From NCBI RefSeq assembly GCF_008042275.1, contig NZ_RDBK01000043.1, forward strand, positions 815,026 through 861,071: a DNA stretch of 46,046 nt, written 5' to 3'. Numbering within the stretch: position 1 is the stretch's first letter; each line of letters starts with the position of its first letter. Below are positions 8,269 to 14,693 of the stretch, piece after piece. This DNA is from Streptomyces sp. OR43. GTDB taxonomy: Bacteria > Actinomycetota > Actinomycetes > Streptomycetales > Streptomycetaceae. The notes below the pieces were generated by a model that made no database searches, was not told the DNA's origin, and was given only the letters and a program-made list of their open reading frames with translations. Position numbers and translations under genes: made by a program.

Positions 8269-9132
8269 GTGAGCGCCATGCCTCTTGCCCTGTTGCTGAC
8301 CACCGCCGCCGCCACGGCCGTGGGCGCTGCCGCTCTGCACGCCGCTCACGGGCTGCGTCAGCAGGTGGCCGCCCTGCGGAGGGAGCTGGCCGACGGCCGC
8401 GCCCACAGTGCGGCCGTACCCGCTCAGAGCCGTAACGAAGCCACCCCTGCCGCCGAAATACGCGCGGCGGTCGCCGAGGCGCTGGCCGAGGAGCGGGAGC
8501 GCGAGCTCGCCGAGGCCCGGGCCTTCTGGGCCACGCAGGAGGCGCGCGACGCCGCCGACGCCCCGTCCCTGCTGGGCGGCCTGGCCGGGCTGGGCGAGGA
8601 CGCCCCGTTCTTCATGCCGCGCCAGAGCGACTTCGCGGGGCTGGAGCCGATGGACCTCGACGCCACGGAGGCGTTCGAGGAACTGACGGAGCTGGCCGAG
8701 CTGACGGAACTGGCCGACATGGCCGAGCTCCCGGAGACCGCCGAGTTCGCCGAGGACTCCCCCGAGCTGGCCGCGGCACGCCGCCGCCACCCCTCGCACC
8801 CCGACTTCGTGCCGGTGCAGACGCCCGTCGTCACCGACCACGAGCGCACGGTGAACCGCCTGGAGGAGCTGGCCGACAGCCGGACCGAGCTCTCGGACGT
8901 GCGCCCCGGCCCGCTGGGCACGCTCGACGTGTACGTCTTCGCCGACGGCACCACGCTCTGTATGACCCCCGGCCACCGCGAGACGGCCGAGCAGCTGGCC
9001 GCGTCACTGCGGGCCGGTGAGCACCCCGTGCTCCTGGGCGGTTCCGGCGTCTCCGGCGCGTACGCGCTGACGTTCTCGTGCGGCAAGGACAACGTCTACA
9101 TACTGGCCGACCGCGTCATCGCGAGCTTCTAG
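8269..9132 (+). CDS. Unknown membrane-anchored acidic protein with coiled-coil
   Basis: A 287-residue protein that I do not recognise. The GTG at 8269 is seven bases after CGGGAG; the ATG at 8263 overlaps that site. Residues 4-22 form a short hydrophobic segment (likely anchor). Residues 25-95 are a probable coiled coil (LRQQVAALRRELADGRAHS, AEALAEERERELAEARAFW). Residues about 125-165 are a run of Glu/Leu/Thr pseudo-repeats (ELTELAELTELADMAELPET). The C-terminal 80 residues look like a compact globular domain (LDVYVFADGTTLCMTPGHRE, YALTFSCGKDNVYILADRVI). The single start-proximal anchor suggests a cytosolic body tethered to the membrane. Confidence 0.75.
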   Translation: MSAMPLALLLTTAAATAVGAAALHAAHGLRQQVAALRRELADGRAHSAAVPAQSRNEATPAAEIRAAVAEALAEERERELAEARAFWATQEARDAADAPSLLGGLAGLGEDAPFFMPRQSDFAGLEPMDLDATEAFEELTELAELTELADMAELPETAEFAEDSPELAAARRRHPSHPDFVPVQTPVVTDHERTVNRLEELADSRTELSDVRPGPLGTLDVYVFADGTTLCMTPGHRETAEQLAASLRAGEHPVLLGGSGVSGAYALTFSCGKDNVYILADRVIASF

Positions 9133-9243
9133 CCCGCGGGACCGGTCTCCGGCTCCACTCCCGGTGCCCAGCGGCTCTCGCCGGCCGCTGCCCCAGGACA
9201 GTGCGCTCTCGGCGCGCCCCTGACGAACGCCCGCGCGTGCCCC

Positions 9244-9561
9244 CTACGCGAAAGCCCGCGCGGCCGCTTCCTCGACGAACTGCACGGCCTCGTCCAGCTC
9301 CACGGACGGGGCCATTTCCAGTGCCACGGCCAGGTCCCGCCCCGCGACGGCGAGCTGGTCGCCGATGGCGAAGATCCCGGCGTCCGGCATGATCCGCGGC
9401 TCCCTGCCCGGCGCCTCGGCGCGCTGGGCCCGCACCGCCAGCTCCCGCGCCACGGCCAGCCCCTCGGCCGCCGCTCCCCGCTTCAGCCTGCTCTGCGGGG
9501 CGGCGCGCAGCCGGTCGGCGAATCGGTCCACGGCGGTGATCAGGGGCGTCGTATCGAGCAC
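9244..9561 (-). CDS. Small conserved hypothetical protein, 105 aa
   Basis: A short, alanine-rich, mainly helical soluble protein (SRLKRGAAAEGLAVARELAV, ELDEAVQFVEEAAARAFA). It starts at GTG with only a weak purine tract upstream. It has no transmembrane segment and no motif that I can name. Codon use is typical of the window, and the frame is intact between two terminators or promoters, supporting a real gene. It follows the Bax-inhibitor gene on the same strand but is separated from it by a strong terminator, so it probably has its own promoter. Confidence 0.6.
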   Translation of the reverse strand: MLDTTPLITAVDRFADRLRAAPQSRLKRGAAAEGLAVARELAVRAQRAEAPGREPRIMPDAGIFAIGDQLAVAGRDLAVALEMAPSVELDEAVQFVEEAAARAFA

Positions 9562-9597
9562 CCCGCGACCCTACGCGTACGGCCCGGCGAACAGGAA

Positions 9598-9637
9598 ACG
9601 GCCCGCAGGCTCCGTCCTTCCGGAGCCTGCGGGCCGT
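9598..9637 (-). terminator. Strong terminator after the Bax-inhibitor/YccA gene
   Basis: A perfect 17-bp stem (9598-9614 with 9621-9637) with a six-base loop, 22 bases after the stop codon of the minus-strand gene. It is among the strongest simple hairpins in the window. Confidence 0.8.
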
Positions 9638-9659
9638 CGCCGCGATCAGATCGGCGTGA

Positions 9660-10547
9660 CTAGTCGTCGCCGCTGAGGATGGAGAGCAGACGCAGCATCT
9701 CCAGGTAGATCCACACCAGGGTCATGGTGAGGCCGAAGGCCGCCAGCCAGGACTCCTCGCGCGGAGCGCCGTACGCGATGCCGTCCTCGACCTGCTTGAA
9801 GTCCAGGGCCAGGAAGCACGCGCCGAGGATGATGCCGATGACACCGAAGAGGATGCCGAGACCGCCGCTGCGGAAGCCCAGGCCGTCACCGCCACCGAAC
9901 GCGGCGAACAGCAGGTTGACCACCATCAGGAGCATGAAGCCCATGGCGGCGGCCATCACGAAGCCGTAGAACCGGCGGGTGACGCGGATCCAGCGCATCT
10001 TGTACGCAAGCAGTACACCGGCGAAGACACACATGGTGCCCATCACGGCCTGCATCACGACGCCCGGCGAGATGTACGTGCTCACCGCGCTGGAGATGAC
10101 CCCGAGGAACACGCCCTCGAAGGCCGCGTACGCGATGATCAGCGCGGGGACGGGCTTGCGCTTGAAGGACTGGACGAGCGACAGCACGAAGGCGATGATC
10201 GCGGCGCCGATGGCGATGCCGTACGACTTGCCCAGGTTGGCCTCGTCGACCGGCAGCAGGGCCCACGCGAGCGCGGCGCCGAGCACGACCGTGCCCAGCG
10301 TCAGCGCCGTACGGGTGACGACGTCGTCGATCGTCATCACACCGGAGCGCGCCGGCGCCTGCGGGGCGCCGTACTGGGCGTCCGGCTGGGCGTACGGGTT
10401 GGTGGCGTACGGGTTCGGGGCGGTGCCCTGTGCGTACGGGTTGGCACCCGCTACGGGGGCCCCGGCCTGCGGTGACGCGTTGAAGCCCGCGTGACCGTTG
10501 TCGCGGCTGAAGCCCCGTCGCGAGAAGACCGGGTTGCTGCTCCTCAT
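9660..10547 (-). CDS. Bax inhibitor-1/YccA family membrane protein
   Basis: A polytopic membrane protein of 295 residues. I start at ATG 10547 (MRSSNPVFSRRGFSRDNG), directly after GGAGGAG. Residues 1-70 form a cytosolic tail rich in Asn-Pro-Tyr-Ala repeats (NPYAQGTAPNPYATNPYAQP). About seven transmembrane helices follow from residue 75, ending with the DFKQVEDGIAYGAPREESWL segment and a final helix (FGLTMTLVWIYLEMLRLL) typical of the actinobacterial YccA-like branch. Family members act in membrane stress or ion leak; the function in Streptomyces is not established. Monocistronic, with its own ribosome site and terminator. Confidence 0.9.
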   Translation of the reverse strand: MRSSNPVFSRRGFSRDNGHAGFNASPQAGAPVAGANPYAQGTAPNPYATNPYAQPDAQYGAPQAPARSGVMTIDDVVTRTALTLGTVVLGAALAWALLPVDEANLGKSYGIAIGAAIIAFVLSLVQSFKRKPVPALIIAYAAFEGVFLGVISSAVSTYISPGVVMQAVMGTMCVFAGVLLAYKMRWIRVTRRFYGFVMAAAMGFMLLMVVNLLFAAFGGGDGLGFRSGGLGILFGVIGIILGACFLALDFKQVEDGIAYGAPREESWLAAFGLTMTLVWIYLEMLRLLSILSGDD

Positions 10548-10660
10548 CTCACTCCTCCATGGCCACCCAGCGTGGCCTTGCCACAAGAGTAATGGGTAGG
10601 CAAAACAATCTCCCTAGTGCCAGGGGAGGATCTTTCCGCGATCGGCCGGCCGGCCCACGC

Positions 10661-11263
10661 TCACCCCGCCTCCCGCGCCGCACGCTCCACGCGGTCGCGA
10701 TGGCCCGCCCACCACGCGGCGTCGCCGGGGGCCGTGTTGCGGCCCTTCTCCCGCTGGCCCGTGGCCCCGTCGACCAGCTCCCGTACGACGTCGGCGTGGC
10801 CCGCGTGGCGCTGGGTCTCGGCGACCATGTGGACGAGAACCCGGTGGAGGGTCAGTTCCTTGCCCTCTCCCCCGGGGAGCAGGCCCGTCGCGTCGAGGTC
10901 CAGCGCGTCGATCGTCGCGTCGGAGTGGGCCCACACCCGGCGGTAGCGCGTGATGATCCCGTCACGGGTCTCCTCGGCCGTCGCCCACAGGTCCGCGTTC
11001 GGCTCGGCGTCACCGGCGATCCAGAGCTCCGGCGCGTCGGCCGGACGTCCGAAGACGTCGCCGAAGTAGAAGCCCTCGGCTCCGGTGACGTGCTTGACCA
11101 GGCCCAGCAGATTGGTGCCCGTGGAGGTCATGGGCCGCCTGATGTCGTACTCCGGCAGTCCTTCCAGCTTCCACAGGAACGCTTCGCGGGCATCCTGCAG
11201 ATACAGGTGCAGGTCCTTCTTGTAGCCGGTCTCCCGGTCTGCCTCGTGGCCCGTCCTGGTCAT
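10661..11263 (-). CDS. DinB-like four-helix protein (DUF664 type)
   Basis: A 200-residue soluble protein. The ATG at 11263 (MTRTGHEADRETGYKKDLHL) is chosen over upstream codons because the family starts near the YLQDAREAFLWKLEGL helix. Metal-binding histidines of the DinB fold are visible: H at LVKHVTGAEGFYFGD, and the pair in MVAETQRHAGHADVVREL. Actinobacterial members include mycothiol-dependent transferases, but many are uncharacterised. It is divergent from the aldo/keto reductase gene. The MerR-type promoter lies between them but points toward the reductase. Confidence 0.88.
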   Translation of the reverse strand: MTRTGHEADRETGYKKDLHLYLQDAREAFLWKLEGLPEYDIRRPMTSTGTNLLGLVKHVTGAEGFYFGDVFGRPADAPELWIAGDAEPNADLWATAEETRDGIITRYRRVWAHSDATIDALDLDATGLLPGGEGKELTLHRVLVHMVAETQRHAGHADVVRELVDGATGQREKGRNTAPGDAAWWAGHRDRVERAAREAG

Positions 11264-11350
11264 GACGCCACTCTGCCCGGGCACCCCGCCAGCGCCCAAG
11301 GGATTTTCTCCCCTGCCCCGGGTACGGGGAGAACCGCTCGCCACGCTCGC

Positions 11351-11381
11351 TTGACCTGGAGCGCGCTCCAGATCCCAGGAT
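11351..11381 (+). promoter_or_regulatory. MerR-type promoter and operator for the aldo/keto reductase gene
   Basis: TTGACC (11351-11356) and CAGGAT (11376-11381) are separated by 19 bp, the overlong spacing typical of promoters activated by MerR proteins. The spacer contains the 16-bp perfect palindrome CTGGAGCGCGCTCCAG (11356-11371). The layout closely matches known AdhR/NmlR-type sites (CTTGGAG-N-CTCCAAG). Transcription would start at about 11388, one base before the ATG at 11389, giving an essentially leaderless message. Confidence 0.8.
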
Positions 11382-11388
11382 GGGCGGC

Positions 11389-12324
11389 ATGGATACCAAA
11401 GACACCCGGATCGTCCTCGGCACCATGGACTTCGGCACCCGCGTCGCCCCGGACCGGGCCTTCGCGATCCTCGATTCGTTCGTCGCAGCCGGCGGTGTCT
11501 GGCTCGACACCGCGAACTGCTATTCCTTCTGGACCGACCCCGCCGGTGTCGGCGGCGCCAGTGAACGTGTCATCGGTGCGTGGCTGCGGGCCCGCCCGGG
11601 CGTGCGCGACACCGTGCGGATCGCGACGAAGGTCCGCCACAACCCGCTCGTCCCGCACGCGCCGGAAAGCGCCGAAGGGCTCTCGGCGCGCGCCGTTCGC
11701 TCCGGTGCGGAGGAGAGCCTGGGGCGTCTCGGAGTCGATCACGTCGACTTGCTCTGGGCTCACGCGGAGGACCGTGACGTTCCGCTGGAGGAGACGGTCG
11801 GGGCCTTCGGCGAACTCGTCGGCAAGGGAGTGGCCCTGCGGGTCGGGGCGGCGAACCACGCCGCCTGGCGCGTCGAGCGCGCCCGGTCGCTGGCCCGGGA
11901 GCAGGGCGTCGAACCGTGGACGTGCCTGCAACTGCGCCACTCGCTCGTCCAGCCGCGCCCGCTCACCCCCGTCGCGGAGGGCGGCCACCGCATGCTCACC
12001 GCCGAGGACCTCGACCTCGCGCGCGCGGAAGAGCTCGCCGTGTGGTCGTACAGCTCCCTGCTGTGGGGTTCCTACGTGCGCCCGGACAGGCCGCTTCCCA
12101 CGACCTACGATCATCCTGGGACCACCCGGGTGCTCGCGGTCCTGGACGACATCGCCGGCGAACTCGCGGCTACGAAGAACCAGGTCGTCCTCGCGTGGCT
12201 GATGCTTCAGGGGATCGACCCCATCGTCGGCGCAAGCCGGGTGGAGCAGATCGAGGAGGCACTCGCCGCACGCCGTGTGCGGCTCGGTGCCGAGCACCTG
12301 GCACGCCTCACCGAAGCCCGGTAG
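11389..12324 (+). CDS. Aldo/keto reductase family oxidoreductase
   Basis: An NADPH-dependent carbonyl reductase of 311 residues. I choose ATG 11389 (MDTKDTRIVLGTMDFGTRV) over ATG 11380, which overlaps the -10 box. AKR landmarks are the early GTMDFGTRV strand, the catalytic Asp and Tyr in WLDTANCYSFW, a Lys in RIATKVRHNP, and a His equivalent in DLLWAHAED. The cofactor region is VIAW-like (QVVLAWLMLQG, PIVGASRVEQIEEALAA). It forms a two-gene operon with the MerR regulator and is controlled by a MerR-type promoter, suggesting a role in detoxifying an electrophile or aldehyde. The substrate is inferred only from context. Confidence 0.9.
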   Translation: MDTKDTRIVLGTMDFGTRVAPDRAFAILDSFVAAGGVWLDTANCYSFWTDPAGVGGASERVIGAWLRARPGVRDTVRIATKVRHNPLVPHAPESAEGLSARAVRSGAEESLGRLGVDHVDLLWAHAEDRDVPLEETVGAFGELVGKGVALRVGAANHAAWRVERARSLAREQGVEPWTCLQLRHSLVQPRPLTPVAEGGHRMLTAEDLDLARAEELAVWSYSSLLWGSYVRPDRPLPTTYDHPGTTRVLAVLDDIAGELAATKNQVVLAWLMLQGIDPIVGASRVEQIEEALAARRVRLGAEHLARLTEAR

Positions 12325-12346
12325 CGGCGGTCACGGAAGGAGCACC

Positions 12347-12694
12347 ATGACGGCCATCACCCCGGCCACGGCCGCCGACCGCACCGGCGTGTCCATCGAC
12401 ACCCTGCGCTACTACGAGCGCGAAGGGCTCATCGGCCCGATCCGGCGCTCAGCCGGCGGACGCAGGGAGTACACCGAGGACGACGTCTTCTGGATCGGTC
12501 TCGTCTCGTGCTTCCGCGAGGCCGGTCTCGGCATCGCGGACCTGCGGGGGTTCGTCGCCATCCTGCGCGCCGAACACCCTCCGCAGGAGCGCGTCGCCTT
12601 CCTGCGCGAGCGCCGTACCGCCCTGGAACAACAGGTGGCGGCACTCCACCGGGCCATGCAGGTCCTCGACGACAAGATCGCCTACTACAGCTGA
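12347..12694 (+). CDS. MerR-family transcriptional regulator
   Basis: A 115-residue regulator with a canonical winged-helix start (ATAADRTGVSIDTLRYYERE) and the dimerisation helix at about 85-110. The ATG follows AAGGAG at good spacing, 22 bp after the aldo/keto reductase stop. There is no cysteine pair in the C-terminal effector region; the only cysteine is in the SCFREAGL segment at about residue 55, where AdhR/NmlR-type proteins carry a conserved reactive Cys. It probably activates the promoter at 11351-11381 and thereby its own operon. Confidence 0.9.
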   Translation: MTAITPATAADRTGVSIDTLRYYEREGLIGPIRRSAGGRREYTEDDVFWIGLVSCFREAGLGIADLRGFVAILRAEHPPQERVAFLRERRTALEQQVAALHRAMQVLDDKIAYYS

Positions 12695-12707
12695 GCCGGA
12701 CGCCGGC
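12695..12707. terminator. Small hairpin between convergent merR and DUF4259 genes
   Basis: GCCGG-ACG-CCGGC begins directly after the merR stop codon, seven bases before the end of the opposing gene. It is short and only weakly supported as a terminator. Confidence 0.3.
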
Positions 12708-12713
12708 AGCCGC

Positions 12714-13091
12714 TTAGTCCCGCGACCCGGCCGCCGACGCCTCGGCCAGGCGCTCGAACGTCTCGTTGAGCACCGCTCGGCGTTCGTCCTTGTACTCCGG
12801 CTTCGGCTCCAGGCCGTCGATCGTCGCCTCCCACACCCCCAGGAACGTCTTCTGCCAGCCCCGGATCACCTCGGGCGACGGGAGCGTCACACCGACCCAG
12901 CCCTGCCGGTCCAGGACGAGGAGCAGTTCCAGGTTGCAGGGGACGGTGACGCCCCAGTACTCGTCCGGTTCGAGCTCCACGGGGTCACCGGCCATCGCCT
13001 CCGTCACTTCGGCCACCAGCCGGCCGGCCAGGTCCCCGAGGTGGTCCGCCGCCGTGTCGCTGTCGAAGTTGCCCGCGCCCCATGTGCCCAC
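12714..13091 (-). CDS. DUF4259 domain protein
   Basis: A 125-residue soluble protein with the family signature MGTWGAGNFDSDTAADHLGDL at its N-terminus. The GTG start is nine bases after GAGG. Residues 40-60 are acidic (EPDEYW) and the C-terminus is helical (ERRAVLNETFERLAEASA). Function unknown; DUF4259 proteins are common in actinobacteria and often appear as orphan cytosolic proteins. It is 80 bp downstream of the pilin-like operon on the same strand and could be its last gene, though the gap makes this uncertain. Confidence 0.85.
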   Translation of the reverse strand: MGTWGAGNFDSDTAADHLGDLAGRLVAEVTEAMAGDPVELEPDEYWGVTVPCNLELLLVLDRQGWVGVTLPSPEVIRGWQKTFLGVWEATIDGLEPKPEYKDERRAVLNETFERLAEASAAGSRD

Positions 13092-13171
13092 TGTTCCGCC
13101 TCCGCGCCGTGCGTCGTCGATTCCGTACGCAGATCACAGCAGAGGGCACTGACAATCGCGGGGACGGCCGG

Positions 13172-13585
13172 TCAGGAGAACAGGTTCTCCGGGAAGTCCG
13201 TGAGGAACATCAGCAGCACCAGCGCCATGAGCAGCAGCGAGACGGCTCCCTCGGACAGCGCGGCGCGCGGGCTGCCCGCCAGGGTGGCCGTCCGGTGCGG
13301 GTCGGCCGGGTCGTAGCGGACCGTGACCCGTGCCCCCTCGTGGAATCGCTTGTTGCCGCTGTTCCGGAACTCGACCCACTCCCCGTTCTGCGCGGTGAAC
13401 GCGAACACGTGCGAGGACCGCCGGTCGCCCGAGGAGCCCGTCGCCGTGTCGCGCTCGTCCACCCGGACGCAGCGCGCCGGGGCAGAGACGCCGGAGCGTG
13501 CGCCGCGCAGCTGCTGGACGGTCCGGCCCAGGGACCTGAGCGCCACCAGCGCGACGACACCGGTGAGTACGAGCGACGTGTCCAT
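13172..13585 (-). CDS. DUF3592-type membrane protein
   Basis: A 137-residue protein with a membrane segment at each end (about 5-20, LVLTGVVALVALRSLG; and about 113-132, GAVSLLLMALVLLMFLTDFP). Between them is a beta-rich extracytoplasmic domain of the DUF3592 kind (AFTAQNGEWVEFRNSGNKRF, GARVTVRYDPADPHRTATL). Fourth gene of the operon that starts with the pilin-like protein, nine bases after the preceding gene. Its role is unknown. Confidence 0.82.
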   Translation of the reverse strand: MDTSLVLTGVVALVALRSLGRTVQQLRGARSGVSAPARCVRVDERDTATGSSGDRRSSHVFAFTAQNGEWVEFRNSGNKRFHEGARVTVRYDPADPHRTATLAGSPRAALSEGAVSLLLMALVLLMFLTDFPENLFS

Positions 13586-13594
13586 GGAGACCTT

Positions 13595-14041
13595 CTAACC
13601 GTTGCGCAGCCTGTCGACGAGGAAACCCACCGCACAGCCAACCACCAGGACCACCAGCTGCACCAGGAACGTGATGACGGTGAGATCACTTCCCTGGGAC
13701 AGGAAGATCACCAGCTGGAGGACGACGGCGGGGGTGAACGCCGCGATGAAGTGCCGTACCTGCGACTCCCGTGACGCGCCCTGGTGCACGGCCGCCGCCG
13801 CCCACACGCCCAGCGCGACGCAGGCCGCGGACGGCAGGTGCAGCAGCAGGACGGTGCGGACCGGTGAGGCCATGGTGGAGACGTCGTCGCCCGTGATGAC
13901 GTCCCAGACGAGCACGGCGAGGACCAGCTGCGTCACCAGCGTCACCACGATGCCGGCGGCCCAGGGCAGCATGAGGTTCATCAGCCGCGGCCGGTCGTGG
14001 GCGGGTGCGGCGTACCCGCGGTGTGCGTCGTATCTGGACAT
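13595..14041 (-). CDS. Unknown four-helix integral membrane protein
   Basis: A 148-residue protein with four predicted transmembrane segments (about 25-47, 62-82, 96-114 and 120-142) and a short tyrosine/histidine-containing N-terminal tail (MSRYDAHRGYAAPAHDRPRL). I do not recognise a family. It lies 36 bases after the lipoprotein gene and nine before the DUF3592 gene, all in one direction, so it is likely co-transcribed with them and may form a membrane complex with the lipoprotein and pilin-like protein. Confidence 0.72.
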   Translation of the reverse strand: MSRYDAHRGYAAPAHDRPRLMNLMLPWAAGIVVTLVTQLVLAVLVWDVITGDDVSTMASPVRTVLLLHLPSAACVALGVWAAAAVHQGASRESQVRHFIAAFTPAVVLQLVIFLSQGSDLTVITFLVQLVVLVVGCAVGFLVDRLRNG

Positions 14042-14077
14042 TCGGCTGCCTCTTCGTCGTCGCCCGGCGTTCGGGCG

Positions 14078-14668
14078 CTACTTCACCTGGATGCTGTCGA
14101 CGATCTTCGTCCGGTCCGCGTCACTGAGCTTGCCCGCCTGGGCGTCGATGCGGACGGAGTAGATCTTTCCCTCGGAGTCGACGCCCGTGATGACCACGCC
14201 GTCGACCGTCGCGCCCTTCGGGGGCGACTGCGGCACACCCGTGCCGGTGTAGGTGAAGTCGATGCGCTTGGCATCCTTCGCCCCCTTGATGCCCGCGTCC
14301 TTCGTGCTCTTCACCTCGGTGGTCGCCATGAGGAGCGCCCGGCCGACCGAGGCGGCGTCGTCGCCGGTCGAGGCCTCGGCGAAGCCGCTCTGGATCGACA
14401 CCTTCACCGTCGGCCGGCCCCCCTCGCTCCGCAGGGCCGCGGCGTCGTTGAGATTGCCGCGCTCCGCCTTGCTCTGCTCGGTGAGAACCGGCGGATAGGC
14501 GAGCGACACCGTGGGTCCCGCGAGCTTCTTCCAGCCGCTGGGCGCGGCGGGCGCGGCCGCGTCCGATCCCTTCTCCCCGCCGCAGGCGGCGAGCATCAGA
14601 CCGGCGGTGAGGACGGCGGTCGTGACGGCGGCAGTCCGCACCGTCCGCCGGACGGAAAGCTTGGTCAT
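14078..14668 (-). CDS. Putative lipoprotein of the pilin-like operon
   Basis: A 196-residue secreted lipoprotein. The ATG at 14668 is preceded by AAGGAG. Residues 1-26 are a twin-basic lipoprotein signal (VRRTVRTAAVTTAVL) ending in lipobox LAAC. The mature part has a Ser/Thr/Lys-rich beta-type sequence (PTVSLAYPPVLTEQSKAERG, PTVKVSIQSGFAEAS, RIDFTYTGTGVPQS), similar in style to the LpqN/PsbP-like lipoproteins, though I cannot assign it. It begins 25 bases after the pilin-like gene stops. Outer-face membrane location is expected. Confidence 0.8.
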   Translation of the reverse strand: MTKLSVRRTVRTAAVTTAVLTAGLMLAACGGEKGSDAAAPAAPSGWKKLAGPTVSLAYPPVLTEQSKAERGNLNDAAALRSEGGRPTVKVSIQSGFAEASTGDDAASVGRALLMATTEVKSTKDAGIKGAKDAKRIDFTYTGTGVPQSPPKGATVDGVVITGVDSEGKIYSVRIDAQAGKLSDADRTKIVDSIQVK

Positions 14669-14693
14669 GATCAGGTCTCCTTGTACCGGTGAA

